This document shows positions 9,423-18,353 of a stretch of 54,498 nt of DNA, one piece after another (the stretch's first letter is position 1; each line of letters starts with the position of its first letter). A model generated the notes under the pieces. It was not told the origin of the DNA. It made no database searches and saw nothing but the letters and a program-made list of their open reading frames with translations. Source of the DNA: Deltaproteobacteria bacterium (GTDB taxonomy: Bacteria; Desulfobacterota; Desulfuromonadia; Desulfuromonadales; JAAYDE01); assembly GCA_016934985.1 (NCBI GenBank), contig JAFGRU010000030.1, positions 1 to 54,498 on the forward strand, in the 5' to 3' direction. Position numbers and translations under genes: made by a program.

Positions 9423-9480
9423 CTCTCACCCCTTTCGGACACAAAAATATGTTGAAACTATTTATTTTGTTGCCTGATTG

Positions 9481-9537
9481 CCTGGCTTCACCCGTTTCAA
9501 GAGTCGAGAGCCATTGATCGCCCAAAACGGGGCCAGG
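9481..9537 (-). promoter_or_regulatory. Structured leader hairpin between mshL and mshE
   Basis: The arms CCTGGC and GCCAGG, plus the inner arms CCCGTTT and AAACGGG, form a 13-base-pair stem with a four-base bulge and a 27-base loop. There is no T run after it, so it is not a simple terminator. It lies 59 bases ahead of the mshE start, in the slot where mshM and mshN sit in Vibrio. It could be an mRNA processing or stability element, or part of a regulatory RNA; I could not match it to a known riboswitch. Confidence 0.45.
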
Positions 9538-9632
9538 TCTTTTATTGCTGCTTTGCTTCGAAGGCCGGACTATTTAGAGATCGGGTAAGACGACTTTGGT
9601 TGAACGGGCTAACAAGGCAATAAGTTACAAGT

Positions 9633-11348
9633 TTACCAGTTTTCCGGCCAAAAGGAGTTCATGCGTTCAAATCGCTCCCGAGAGGGGTCCATGACCTGCT
9701 GCCAGCCCTGATCGGCACTCACCACCAGGGGCCGCAGGAGGATAACCAGTTCACTCTTTTTGGACACCATCCGGGTGTGACGGAAGACGTGGCCCAGCAC
9801 CGGAATATCTCCCAGAATGGGGACCGAGGCTGTCTCTTTTTTGTAGCTGTCCTTCATCAGCCCGCCGATGACTACGATCTGACCACTTCTGGCCCGCACC
9901 ACACTGTCCGACTCGCGCACCGTACTGAAAGCCAGTGGCAGGCTCTGCTCCTCCCCGTCGACGGTGATGTTCTTAACCTGATCGACCACCTCGCTGACCG
10001 TGGGATGGATATGGAGTGTGACATTACTGCGGGAATCGATCTGAGGTGTTACGTCGAGGGCAATACCGGAAAAAAATGGTGTCAGGGTAATATCGGAAGA
10101 GGTCGAGGACGTGGTGCCGGTAACTGTGTCACTCGAAATATCGGTGACGAAAAACTCGTCGGAACCAACCTTGATGACCGCTTTCTGATTGTTGACCGTG
10201 GCGATTCTGGGGCTGGAGAGAATCTGGACGTCGCCCTGCGACTGCAGAAGTTCGACAAAAGCGGTAAAGTCGTCGAGATTCAAGGCCAGGCTGAAAACGC
10301 CGCCAAACGCGGAGGTTGTGGTTCCCGAAGGCAGGGTTGCCACCAAATCCCCGGTATTACCGACGATGTCAGAGACACCGTCGGAAAAGATGGTCCCGCC
10401 GCCAGTCTGGCCGGCCAGGATGGTCTTGTCGTCCCCTGGTTCGCCCAAAGCGGCCCAGTTGATCCCCGACTGAAAACCGTCATTGAGCTCGACCTCGAGG
10501 ATTTTGGCTTCCAGCACCACCTGGCGCTGGAGATGCCCCTGAACGGCGCTCAGATAAGACTCTATTTCCTGGAGTTCCGCAGGCAGAGCCCTGACCACCA
10601 CGAGGCCGGCCTGAGGCTGAATGATAAAAGTGCGCCCATCGGAAGCAGGCAGGATAGTCCTCAGCCCAACTTCCAGGTCCTTCCAGAAGTCGGCCAGGGA
10701 CTCCGAATCAATACGGCTGCCGGAAACCATGTTAAAATTCTGGCCGTCACCGCTTTGAACATCATTCGACTTATTGACCTGGCTGATCTGGCCGGAACTG
10801 ACCCGGGTCTGGGACACGCCCTTGCGCACCATATTCAGATAGTTGACCTCAAAGGCCCGGGTGCGCAGACCGGCGGGTAGAACCTGGTAGCCGATGGGCG
10901 TGCGCCGGTAATCAAAACCGAAGTTGCTCCTCGCCACCTCGAGAACTTCAGAAATTGTCACATTCTTCAGAATCAGGGAAATATCTCCCTGAACATCGGG
11001 ATGAACAACCATGTTGCTCGGCGTCCCCTCTACCAGGCTCATGAAAAATTCCCTTGCCGGTGCCCGGTTGGCGTTGACATTAAAGCGTTCCTCAGGCAAG
11101 AGAGATTTTTGGCGCAGTGGAACAGCCTTCTCCTCTGGCGCATCAACTGCCTTGACTTCCTGATCCGTCATTTCCACCGGGGTTGTCTCCGTGGATGCAG
11201 CAAAGGTGTCACCAATGGTCTGTCCGAGATTCTTCTTGGCCGGGACGCCACGGGGTGCCAAACCGCAACCCGCAAAAAAGACTATTAACAGGGCAACCAA
11301 AGACGCCCGGAAAGTATATCCAAAAAAAATTGTTTCTATTTTTTTCAA
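9633..11348 (-). CDS. mshL: MshL, outer-membrane secretin of the MSHA-type pilus
   Basis: 571 residues. It has a lipoprotein signal peptide (LIVFFAGC), with Cys as the probable lipidated residue. A secretin N domain follows ([19 protein letters not shown]), and then a secretin core ending with the family signature [19 protein letters not shown] and [11 protein letters not shown]. The start is TTG at 11348, overlapping the mshK stop (TTGA), with GGAGGGA about 8 bases upstream. It forms the outer-membrane pore for the pilus. The middle of the protein is Ser/Thr/Gly-rich, as in other MshL proteins. Confidence 0.9.
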   Translation of the reverse strand: MKKIETIFFGYTFRASLVALLIVFFAGCGLAPRGVPAKKNLGQTIGDTFAASTETTPVEMTDQEVKAVDAPEEKAVPLRQKSLLPEERFNVNANRAPAREFFMSLVEGTPSNMVVHPDVQGDISLILKNVTISEVLEVARSNFGFDYRRTPIGYQVLPAGLRTRAFEVNYLNMVRKGVSQTRVSSGQISQVNKSNDVQSGDGQNFNMVSGSRIDSESLADFWKDLEVGLRTILPASDGRTFIIQPQAGLVVVRALPAELQEIESYLSAVQGHLQRQVVLEAKILEVELNDGFQSGINWAALGEPGDDKTILAGQTGGGTIFSDGVSDIVGNTGDLVATLPSGTTTSAFGGVFSLALNLDDFTAFVELLQSQGDVQILSSPRIATVNNQKAVIKVGSDEFFVTDISSDTVTGTTSSTSSDITLTPFFSGIALDVTPQIDSRSNVTLHIHPTVSEVVDQVKNITVDGEEQSLPLAFSTVRESDSVVRARSGQIVVIGGLMKDSYKKETASVPILGDIPVLGHVFRHTRMVSKKSELVILLRPLVVSADQGWQQVMDPSRERFERMNSFWPENW

Positions 11349-11734
11349 GGCAGCGTCCCTCCGGAGGGGTGAATTTTCTTAACAGCCGCGCCAGCGGCAT
11401 GAAGCCAGTGTGAAGAATTACCATAACGCAACTCAACCGCTCCCCCTTTTATGGTCATAATCTCTGCTCCGTCAAGAGTTTCTCCCTTTTGATAAATATG
11501 GCCGTTAATAATAGCGAGGGAGCGCCTGGGCGAGATCAAAGTCGAGGACAGGTGCCACTCCTGAAAATGGAAGGGCGCTTTGGATGCAAAACCTGTAGAA
11601 TTTGCGAGCTTAGGCTGGGTTGGGTCTTGAATTTTTTCTTCTGAAGCAAACGCGATCTGCTTTCCGCCAAATAAGGCGCCAGCAGAAAAAACAATAATCA
11701 GCAGTATTAAAGTCAGTCTTATTTTATTAAACAT
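11345..11734 (-). CDS. mshK: MshK-like pilus assembly protein
   Basis: 129 residues starting at the ATG at 11734, which has GGAGGT five bases upstream and overlaps the mshJ stop. It has an N-terminal signal or anchor ([18 protein letters not shown]), then the short motif DPTQP seen in MshK and PilP proteins, and then a small beta domain with [15 protein letters not shown]. This motif type is also found in GspC-like periplasmic connectors. It probably links the inner-membrane complex to the MshL secretin. The overlaps with mshJ and mshL argue for strict co-translation. Confidence 0.8.
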   Translation of the reverse strand: MFNKIRLTLILLIIVFSAGALFGGKQIAFASEEKIQDPTQPKLANSTGFASKAPFHFQEWHLSSTLISPRRSLAIINGHIYQKGETLDGAEIMTIKGGAVELRYGNSSHWLHAAGAAVKKIHPSGGTLP

Positions 11735-12392
11735 TGGGCACCTCCTTAGCCGGAGACAGGGTGTGCACCTTGAGAACAAAACGGCTGAAGGGATGTTCGA
11801 CAACCCGTAGCTCCAGATCATCCCAGAATAAAACAAGGGACGAATTTTCGACCCGCTGCAGATATTCGAGAAAAGCCATGAAGCTTCCTTCCAGCTCGAT
11901 TTCAACAGACTGGCGAACCAAAGCGGGGTTTTTGCTTCCGGGCACAGCCCCGGAAAATGCGTAGGGCTCGAGCTCGCCTTTTTTTACTTCAATGACACGC
12001 AGACCGCTATTCTGCTGCAGCAATTCCTGGAGAAGCCTGGCCGGCTCCTGGCGAGCGGTAAATTCATCCTCCATTTTTCGCAACTGCAGATCGATCTCCC
12101 GATTTTTCCGGCGGAGGGCATCAAGTTCACTTCTGATTTTTAGGGCCGGGTCTTGTAATGACTTGTTTGTTTTGGAATTCAGTTCAGCCTGATAGACCAT
12201 GAGTTCCGAGAAAGCTTTATCCGACACAATGCGCACATCCCTGCGATGCTTTTCCTGGGGAGCGAAAAGAAAAATTTCCATGACAAAAAAAATGATTGCC
12301 ATCACAACAAGAGTGCTTAGAATCCGCTCCCTGGGGGACAATTGGCTCAAACAGCTATTCAGTTGTGCCAAGCGCCTTTTTGGCTCGATCAT
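11727..12392 (-). CDS. mshJ: MshJ-like (PilO-type) pilus assembly protein
   Basis: 221 residues. A single membrane helix lies near residues 24-44 (LVVMAIIFFVMEIFLFAPQ). A coiled coil follows (SELDALRRKNREIDLQLRKMEDEF), and then a C-terminal ferredoxin-like fold (VEIELEGSFMAFLEYLQRVE). This is the PilO/GspM architecture, and the gene sits in the MshJ position. The start overlaps the preceding PilN-like gene (ATGA). It should form an inner-membrane alignment complex with the PilN-like and PilM-like proteins. Confidence 0.8.
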   Translation of the reverse strand: MIEPKRRLAQLNSCLSQLSPRERILSTLVVMAIIFFVMEIFLFAPQEKHRRDVRIVSDKAFSELMVYQAELNSKTNKSLQDPALKIRSELDALRRKNREIDLQLRKMEDEFTARQEPARLLQELLQQNSGLRVIEVKKGELEPYAFSGAVPGSKNPALVRQSVEIELEGSFMAFLEYLQRVENSSLVLFWDDLELRVVEHPFSRFVLKVHTLSPAKEVPNV

Positions 12393-12994
12393 GGGGATTT
12401 CTCCGGTGCGGTTTCGAGAAGAAAGCTAACCCTGTCCCCATCTTTCTCAGTGTTTTGAATCAAAATTCTGGCTGCGGCCAAACCCGTGAATCCTTCCTGA
12501 CGAGCAAGTTTCTCAGTAAAGAGGGAAACTTGCCAAGGATGCAGGGCCATGCCTTCCAGAACGACATCCCGGCCGGCCTCCCGGACCTCGATGCGGGTCA
12601 GCCACAAACCCTCAAGGCCGGATCGGCCCAAGGTTTCCAGATAGCGGGAAAAGCCATGCTGACTTCTATCTTTCAGCCCCGCCATTTTCTTCAGCAGAAC
12701 GCTTTTGTCGCCGACAACAGCTTTAATTCGGGTGAGTTCCTCCTGCAAAAGGGTGTTTCCCGTCGTTGGTTCGGCATGATCTTCGACTTTTTTCAGGGCC
12801 TCGAGAATTTCAGCCTTGCGATTTTGCAGGTAATGGTAGCGCTCATCCAGGGAACCGGCCTGCCATTGGCTGATCCCAAAGAGAACAAGCAGAGCGAACA
12901 ACCCCGTTGCTAAAGCCACACCCATGGTAGAGGGAGGAAAGGGGTCTTTTTTTTCTTTCAGGCATTCCTGATAAAGATTGATCTGTTGAATCAC
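12389..12994 (-). CDS. PilN-like pilus assembly protein (second MshI-type protein)
   Basis: 201 residues. It begins MIQQINLYQE, close to the INLLP-type motif with which PilN contacts PilM. One membrane helix follows (VALATGLFALLVLFGISQW), then a coiled coil and a fimbrial-assembly domain (GLEGLWLTRIEVREAGRDVVLEGMA cut here for length into LEGLWLTRIEV and VVLEGMAL). It overlaps mshI and mshJ by four bases each. In Vibrio the matching gene is usually called mshI2 or left unnamed. It works with the PilM-like and PilO-like partners. Confidence 0.8.
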   Translation of the reverse strand: MIQQINLYQECLKEKKDPFPPSTMGVALATGLFALLVLFGISQWQAGSLDERYHYLQNRKAEILEALKKVEDHAEPTTGNTLLQEELTRIKAVVGDKSVLLKKMAGLKDRSQHGFSRYLETLGRSGLEGLWLTRIEVREAGRDVVLEGMALHPWQVSLFTEKLARQEGFTGLAAARILIQNTEKDGDRVSFLLETAPEKSP

Positions 12995-13965
12995 GCAGCC
13001 TCCGCCATTCCTCTCAGGGCTCCGCCAATGGCGGTAAGACAGCGAGCCTGAAGAGAAGGAGACAATTGGGAATTACTGCCAAAAAGTTCAATAGTATCCA
13101 ACGGTCTGACATTGATGCTGAGGTTTCTTGCAAAAAACGGAATTAATTCAGGATGTTCTTCCTCCATAGGTGCGACAACCAGATGATTGATGCCGGAAAG
13201 GTTGAAACCGCTTTCAAAATAATCGAGAGAGCGTTGGATCTCCAAGACCAGTTTTTCAAGATGGTGGTTGCCTAAACCGTTCTCATCAAAAAGTACTTTT
13301 CCATCCTCACCTGCGTTGGAAACAAACATTTGGTTGAGACCGAAATTGATTTTGCGGACCAGGTATACAGCCGCATCCCGGATAAGAAGAATCAGGCCGC
13401 TGCTTTTCTGAAGGCAAAGAAGGGCCAGCCCTTCCCTGGCTTCGGGAAGCCGGGAGCCGATGTTTCTCAGAACCATTTCCGGAATATCTACCGCAGCGAC
13501 ATCCAGTCTGGCATCCCTGAGCAGCCCGACCTGTCCGAGAATGGTTTCCTTGGGGGAAGCCACCACAAACGCGATGCGATTTTTTCTGAAACCAGCTTTG
13601 GGGACCAGAAAAACATCGAGCACCGCCTCATCCACATCATAATTAAGCAGGTCCTTGACCTGCCAACGGACAGCAGAGCGAATCTCTGCCTCTGGTACTT
13701 CCGGCGGTTCTACCTGCAGAAGTTGATAGTTGCCTGGATCCAGAATAGCCACACAATCAGCATGGGGGAAATTTTTACGGCGGCTCACCATCTTCAACAG
13801 ATCGACAGCTTCACGAAGGTCCTGATAGGGGAAGAACTCTGCATAATGAAGGTTCAGAGCGGAGTTCTTCAAACGTTCGACATGAGCGATACTCACACCG
13901 TCGGACTGCAACGAAATACCTACCGAACCACGGGGAAAACTGAAAGTTCTTTTAAAAAACTCCAC
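12991..13965 (-). CDS. mshI: MshI, PilM-like cytoplasmic actin-fold protein
   Basis: First gene of the pilus operon. The GTG at 13965 is preferred because GGAAGTGAG lies just upstream, giving a 324-residue protein; an upstream TTG at 14010 is less likely. The N-terminus (RGSVGISLQSDGVSIAHVER) is the start of the actin-like ATPase fold. VRWQVKDLLNYDVDEAVLDV matches PilM/MshI proteins, and LEIQRSLDYFES is their C-terminal helix. It should bind the N-terminus of the PilN-like protein encoded next. Confidence 0.82.
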   Translation of the reverse strand: MEFFKRTFSFPRGSVGISLQSDGVSIAHVERLKNSALNLHYAEFFPYQDLREAVDLLKMVSRRKNFPHADCVAILDPGNYQLLQVEPPEVPEAEIRSAVRWQVKDLLNYDVDEAVLDVFLVPKAGFRKNRIAFVVASPKETILGQVGLLRDARLDVAAVDIPEMVLRNIGSRLPEAREGLALLCLQKSSGLILLIRDAAVYLVRKINFGLNQMFVSNAGEDGKVLFDENGLGNHHLEKLVLEIQRSLDYFESGFNLSGINHLVVAPMEEEHPELIPFFARNLSINVRPLDTIELFGSNSQLSPSLQARCLTAIGGALRGMAEAA

Positions 13966-14049
13966 TGCGATCTCACTTCCAGAAAAATTAATGAGGGCCA
14001 GAATTTTCAAAAAGTCAATTTTTTGATTTTTTGATCCGTTAGATCATAG

Positions 14050-14067
14050 AGCAATAAAGAAGCCAAG
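14050..14067 (-). promoter_or_regulatory. Candidate sigma-54 promoter of the pilus operon
   Basis: Minus-strand TTGGCTTCTTTATTGCTC has GG (14064-14063) and GC (14052-14051) spaced by exactly 10 bases, plus TTGC at -12. It lies about 85 bases ahead of the mshI GTG. A second site of the same type precedes mshA. Confidence 0.5.
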
Positions 14068-14387
14068 CTCTTTAATTTAAAAGGAAAGTTGTAAATTGAG
14101 GGCAGGATTGAAAACCGGCAAAGCAAAAACAAAAAAAATGAAAACAGCAAAAAATGATTTTTTAATGAAAAACTTTTCTAACCGTTTTATCCAAAAGGTT
14201 CGCGACAGCCACAAAAAAAAGGATTTACTCCTTAAAAGGTGGAATTCAGGTTCGGTCTGTCCATGGAGTCATTTTTTAAAAGAGAATAAGGCAAAAGGGT
14301 AATCCTCGCTGTTTAGCCAACAACCAAAAAAGCGATCAGATTTGATTCGCTGATGGAGAAATAATGAAAAAAAGGTCAGAATTTTGA
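14068..14387. other. AT-rich intergenic region between recJ and the pilus operon
   Basis: This gap contains the recJ terminator near its right end and the upstream part of the pilus promoter region. A 68-codon Lys-rich open frame on the plus strand (14096-14302) has no ribosome site or recognisable motif and looks like chance. Nothing else is evident. Confidence 0.6.
14326..14351 (-). terminator. Terminator of recJ
   Basis: On the minus strand, AGCGAATCA and TGATCGCT form an 8-base-pair stem with one bulged A and a four-base loop, followed by six T. It separates recJ from the pilus operon. Confidence 0.75.
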
Positions 14388-16229
14388 CTATTTGGCCGGT
14401 GGGGAAAGGTTTTTTTTTGTTTTTCCAGATGTGGACTCGAGACCTGTTATCTGCAGCTGCACACTTTTTTGTCCGCGAAAATAATTCGCGTTCAGACGGT
14501 AAACCAGGGTCAGGGAACTACCTGGGGCCACATCCACAGAAGCGGCAGCGGACTCTTGGGCATTGAACCAAATAGCTGGAACCCTGCAGCCATCTTTTAT
14601 GAGCCCCAGCCGCAGATGCTTTCCTCCACCGACGGTCTGGCAGGAGGCAACCTCGAAATCTCCTTTCAGCATGGGCGAGGGAAAATCCTTGCCCCAGGGA
14701 TCGAGAGTGTTGAGAATATCCAAAGTTTCAAGGGTTAGCAGCTCGGCTGGCCAGTCCCCATCCACCCAAAGGGCAGGACGCAGGGGAGCAGTCCCCAATT
14801 GAGCCACAACTGCTGCCTCGAACGCCTCTTCAAAACGGGGAAAATCCTCAATGGCGACGGTCGCTCCGGCCGCCCCTTCGTGCCCCCCGAAACCACACAA
14901 AAGACCGGGATAGCGATCAGCCACCCATTGCAGGGCCTCGCGGACATGAAAGCCCGGGACCCCTCGGAAACTGCCTGTGGCCAATGGCCGAGCGTTTCCC
15001 GGGACAGGGTTTTCATCAACCCCTCTTGCGCCCCGCCCTTTGGGAGCAAACAAGGCAGCGGGCTTGCCGAAAGCCTCAGCCAGACGGCTGGCAGTGATGC
15101 CGTGCACGCCACTGTGGCCGTCGTCGAAATAAAGCACCAGGGACTGACCGCTCATCCTGATCGCCTGCTGGAAAGCCTGCTCACGCAACTCCCGCTCGAT
15201 GGACTGGCGCATGCGGTTTTCCCCTTTTAAAAAGTCCCACTGTTTTTCAGCTTCCAGCCGGTCGCCGGCCAGGAGAAAGCGTAATCCCGCTTCAGGCCAG
15301 TCCAGGCGCCCGCAAGCCGCCACCGGTGGCGCAAGGCGAAACGCAACAGTTTCGGCCGTGACCGGCCCCTCCACATCGGCACAGAAAACCTGCCAGGCAG
15401 CTCGTTTTTTTTCGTTGAGAAGCGCCAGGCCATATTTGACCAGGGCTCGATTGGTCGGACTCCGGTCAGGCCGCAAAGCCACGCAATCGGCTACCGTAGC
15501 CACGGCCACCAGGTCGACCAGCCCGGCAAGACTGGGAATGTCTTTTCTAATTCCCGTTTCAACAAGGCGGCTTCGAATCTTGGCCATGAGCAGAAAAGCA
15601 ACGGCTGCCCCGCAGATATTGGGATCGTAGTCAGCATCGGCACGGGTCGGATTAATAACCGCATAGGCTGAGGCCGGTGGCCCCTCTTTGGGCAGGGCAT
15701 GGTGATCGGTAACGATGACATCGCGCCCGGCTGCGGCAAGGCGGGCAATGCGCTCCTCGTCGCTGCTTCCCTTGTCAGCAGTAATGACCAGGGTGGCATC
15801 GGTAGCGAGAATCCTCTCCAGGACTGCCTCGGTCAGGCCATAGCCCTCGTTCAGGCGGTGACTCGTTACCACGCCAAGCAAATTCCCCGCGACTCCGAAA
15901 TATTCGGTGAAAGCCTGCCAAAGAACCGCCGCCGAGGCTGTGCCGTCGAGATCGTGGTCGCAGGTGAAGATAATCTCCTCACCATCGGCAATGGCCCGCA
16001 CACACCGTTCAACAGCTTTGTCTAAACCGGGGATCCTGGCTGGGTCCGGGATGGCGGATAACGCCGGCCTCAGAATATCCTCCCAGCCAACCGGCTCCTC
16101 GAGGCGCCGGGCGAGAAGATCCGCAAGCCAGTCCGGTGTCCCTTCCTTTAGAAGAGACGCATGGACCTTTTCATTGATAGGGCGAACTTGAATTATGGGA
16201 GATGGCAAAGGGATGGTTTCAACAAGCAT
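14388..16229 (-). CDS. recJ: RecJ, single-stranded-DNA-specific 5'-3' exonuclease
   Basis: About 613 residues from the ATG at 16229, with AAAGGA about 13 bases upstream; an in-frame TTG at 16253 is the alternative. The DHH phosphoesterase motifs are present: DHDLDGTASAA, ITADKGSSD and the DHH triad in VTDHHALP. The DHHA1 domain has GGHEGAAGATV, and a C-terminal OB-like domain ends in a basic tail (KTKKNLSPPAK). The enzyme trims 5' single strands in recombination and mismatch or base-excision repair. Length fits the family. It stands alone between the pilus locus and a TetR gene, with its own terminator. Confidence 0.9.
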   Translation of the reverse strand: MLVETIPLPSPIIQVRPINEKVHASLLKEGTPDWLADLLARRLEEPVGWEDILRPALSAIPDPARIPGLDKAVERCVRAIADGEEIIFTCDHDLDGTASAAVLWQAFTEYFGVAGNLLGVVTSHRLNEGYGLTEAVLERILATDATLVITADKGSSDEERIARLAAAGRDVIVTDHHALPKEGPPASAYAVINPTRADADYDPNICGAAVAFLLMAKIRSRLVETGIRKDIPSLAGLVDLVAVATVADCVALRPDRSPTNRALVKYGLALLNEKKRAAWQVFCADVEGPVTAETVAFRLAPPVAACGRLDWPEAGLRFLLAGDRLEAEKQWDFLKGENRMRQSIERELREQAFQQAIRMSGQSLVLYFDDGHSGVHGITASRLAEAFGKPAALFAPKGRGARGVDENPVPGNARPLATGSFRGVPGFHVREALQWVADRYPGLLCGFGGHEGAAGATVAIEDFPRFEEAFEAAVVAQLGTAPLRPALWVDGDWPAELLTLETLDILNTLDPWGKDFPSPMLKGDFEVASCQTVGGGKHLRLGLIKDGCRVPAIWFNAQESAAASVDVAPGSSLTLVYRLNANYFRGQKSVQLQITGLESTSGKTKKNLSPPAK

Positions 16230-16405
16230 TTTAAGTTCAGCGTCCTTTCCCAAATCAACGACCGGATTGATTTTAAAAAATTATCTGTGAAGGTAGCACG
16301 ATCAGATTGGAAACAAAAGAAGCTCCCATGCATATTTTTTTGAATAATGCCTGCATAAAAAGGACAAAGCAAAAAGTTTCAGTATCTGGGAAAAACAAAT
16401 TTTTA

Positions 16406-16422
16406 ATGAGCAAACACTCAGT
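16406..16422 (+). promoter_or_regulatory. Second, weaker TetR operator-like site
   Basis: ATGAGCAAACACTCAGT shares the CACTCAGT half-site with the better palindrome at 16499-16516, but its left half is imperfect. It lies upstream of the tetR promoter. Confidence 0.35.
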
Positions 16423-16466
16423 AAAAAACCTTAAAAAATTTTATTTTTTGCCAAAAAAAAGTATTC

Positions 16467-16494
16467 TTGACATTTCTGAAGAAAGATATATAAA
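16467..16494 (+). promoter_or_regulatory. Sigma-70-type promoter of the TetR gene
   Basis: TTGACA at 16467-16472 and TATAAA at 16489-16494 are separated by 16 bases. The expected start near 16501 falls inside the palindromic operator. Confidence 0.75.
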
Positions 16495-16498
16495 TTTT

Positions 16499-16516
16499 AC
16501 TAAGTGAACACTCAGT
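16499..16516 (+). promoter_or_regulatory. Palindromic operator, probably for the TetR protein
   Basis: ACTAAGTGAACACTCAGT is a two-fold repeat (ACTaAGTG-AA-CACTcAGT) with a single mismatch between arms. It covers the predicted transcription start of tetR, the usual place for an autoregulatory TetR site. A matching half-site, ACTGAGT, occurs at 17110-17116 between tetR and the transporter operon. Confidence 0.65.
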
Positions 16517-16537
16517 CACAAACCCCGGGATTTTTCT

Positions 16538-17107
16538 ATGGCACAAAAAACTGATACACGCTCCTCCATTCTCCAGGCAACCCTGGAGTTGATTGCTGAA
16601 AAAGGATTTCATGGATCACCTACGTCCATGATTGCTGACCGGGCAGGGATAAGCGTCGGCACTATATACTGCCATTTCAAAACTAAGGACGAATTGATCC
16701 ACGCCTTGCACGAAGAGCTTGAGGGAAAGCGCAGAACCGTCATTCTTAAAGGCTACTCTGAAGATCTTCCTTTCGGAGAACGTTATTTTCATCTTTGTCG
16801 CAATACCTATCACTACCTGATGGAAAATCCTCTGGAATTTCGCTTTATGGAGCAATATTCCTATTCTCCTTATGGCGTGTGTAATTTACGGCAGAAATTG
16901 GATAGTTATGTGGAACCTTTCCATGCCCTTTTCAAGCTGGGGATAGAACAACAAATTATTAAGAAACTTCCCTTGATGCTGCTGTTCGACCTGACCTTCG
17001 GGCCCATGATTAATGCCATTATGGACCATAATTTAGGGTTATTGACTCTTGAGGAGGCTTTGATAGAAGAAGCCATAGGCGCAACATGGGATGCGGTAAG
17101 AAGGTAA
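16538..17107 (+). CDS. TetR/AcrR family transcriptional regulator
   Basis: 189 residues. The N-terminal TetR domain is typical: ILQATLELIAEKGFHGS, then the helix-turn-helix MIADRAGISVGTIYCHFKTK. The C-terminal ligand domain (YFHLCRNTYHYLMENPLEFR) resembles the general AcrR/FadR-like group and does not by itself name a ligand. It lies directly upstream of the transporter and oxalurate-type genes in the same direction, and a palindrome covers its own promoter. I infer autoregulation and probably control of the downstream operon. The inducer could be oxalurate or a related ureide; this is a guess from context. Confidence 0.85.
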   Translation: MAQKTDTRSSILQATLELIAEKGFHGSPTSMIADRAGISVGTIYCHFKTKDELIHALHEELEGKRRTVILKGYSEDLPFGERYFHLCRNTYHYLMENPLEFRFMEQYSYSPYGVCNLRQKLDSYVEPFHALFKLGIEQQIIKKLPLMLLFDLTFGPMINAIMDHNLGLLTLEEALIEEAIGATWDAVRR

Positions 17108-17229
17108 AAAGACTGAGTTACTACTATACACTTTCGAAATTTTTTCAATAAAGCATGGAGCGCATCACACTCAAATTTTCAGCCTGTCATTTCCAAAAAC
17201 AAGGCGGTTTCTAACAAAAGGAGATCAAA

Positions 17230-18258
17230 ATGAACGAGATTAAAAAAACACGGGAACATCGTTCCGTCCTGAGAAGGTTCACAGTATTGGCGATGGTTTC
17301 AGCTTTTATTTTTGGTCTTACGACCATGTCCATGGCTATTGAACTGAAATTCCATCATGACTTGCCGGAGGACAGCGCCCAGCACCTGGCAGCCGAAAAA
17401 TTCAAAGCGGCCGTGGAAAGCCGCACCAATGGAGAAATCCAGGTCAAGATCTTTCCCAACAACGCATTGGGAGACGATGTCGAGGCTACCCAACAGATGC
17501 AATTCGGCGCCCTGCAGGGAGCGATTATTCCCACCGCAAAGCTGAGCAATTTTGTGCCGGCGCTGCAATTGGTCGACCTGCCCTTTCTGTTTCCCTCACC
17601 GCAGGTTGCACACCAGGTTCTGGACAGTGAAGTAGGCGACAAGCTTCTGGCAACCCTGGACAAAGTCGGCCTCAAAGGGGTCACGTTCTGGGAAAGCGGT
17701 TTCAAGCAGTTCACCTGCAACCATCCCATCCAGGAGCCGGCAGATTTCAAAGGCTACAAAGTCAGGGTAATGCAAAGCCCGATCATCATGGAACAGTTCA
17801 AAGCCCTCGGGGGCAACCCGGTGCCGATCGCTTTCGGGGAGACCTACAACGCCCTTCAGCAAAACGTCGTCTCATGCCAGGAGAACCCCCTGGTTTCGAT
17901 CACCAAGATGAAATTTTACGAAGTCCAAAAGAACCTGATTATCAGTAACCATGCCTACCTCGGGTACGCTTTCGTTTTCAGCAAAGTCTGGTTCGATGGG
18001 CTGAAGCCTGGACAACAGAAAATTCTTGTTGATGCGGCGCGCGAGATGACGAATTTCGAACGCGAGGAGACCGCCCGGCGCGAGGAAGGCTACGTCAAGA
18101 CGATTACCGAGAGCGGAACCAAAGTCAGCAAGCTCACTCCTGAGCAAATTGCAAAATTCCAGGAAGCGACTCTTTCCGTTCATAAAAAGTTTGCCAAACA
18201 GATCGGCCAGGACCTGATGGACGCTTTTTATCAGGAGATCAAAAAGGCCAGCAAGTAA
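17230..18258 (+). CDS. TRAP transporter solute-binding protein (DctP family)
   Basis: 342 residues with a cleavable signal peptide (FTVLAMVSAFIFGLTTMSMA) and a mature start near IELKFHHDLPEDSAQH. DctP hallmarks are FPNNALGDD, the region around YNALQQNVVSCQENPL, and the long C-terminal helices. The conserved carboxylate-binding Arg is expected in YKVRVMQSP. AAAGGAG precedes the ATG. It binds an organic anion in the periplasm and delivers it to the DctQ/DctM membrane proteins encoded next. From the downstream enzymes I infer oxalurate or a similar ureido acid as the substrate, but sequence alone cannot show this. Confidence 0.9.
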   Translation: MNEIKKTREHRSVLRRFTVLAMVSAFIFGLTTMSMAIELKFHHDLPEDSAQHLAAEKFKAAVESRTNGEIQVKIFPNNALGDDVEATQQMQFGALQGAIIPTAKLSNFVPALQLVDLPFLFPSPQVAHQVLDSEVGDKLLATLDKVGLKGVTFWESGFKQFTCNHPIQEPADFKGYKVRVMQSPIIMEQFKALGGNPVPIAFGETYNALQQNVVSCQENPLVSITKMKFYEVQKNLIISNHAYLGYAFVFSKVWFDGLKPGQQKILVDAAREMTNFEREETARREEGYVKTITESGTKVSKLTPEQIAKFQEATLSVHKKFAKQIGQDLMDAFYQEIKKASK

Positions 18259-18274
18259 CATTTTGGAATTAGCG

Positions 18275-18303
18275 GGCGGCAGCACCGCAAGGAGGCTGCC
18301 GCC
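18275..18303 (+). promoter_or_regulatory. GC-rich hairpin between dctP and dctQ
   Basis: GGCGGCAGC and GCTGCCGCC form a perfect 9-base-pair stem with an 11-base loop. No T run follows. Such hairpins after binding-protein genes usually protect the upstream mRNA and raise the amount of binding protein over the membrane subunits. Confidence 0.6.
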
Positions 18304-18353
18304 TGTTATCAGAGCACTCTCGATCTAATAGCAACAATCGACATGGGGGAATA

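Noticed and set aside
9423..9632. Possible GEMM (cyclic di-GMP) riboswitch ahead of mshE
   Set aside because: A GCAAAGC string and a long stem are present, but the conserved two-stem layout and tetraloop-receptor could not be fitted.
7809..10880. Long plus-strand open frames opposite mshE and mshL
   Set aside because: They lie fully within genes with clear secretin and ATPase motifs and show no family features of their own.
14096..14302. Lys-rich 68-codon open frame between recJ and the pilus operon
   Set aside because: AT-rich sequence, no ribosome site, no motif, and it overlaps no promoter that would express it.
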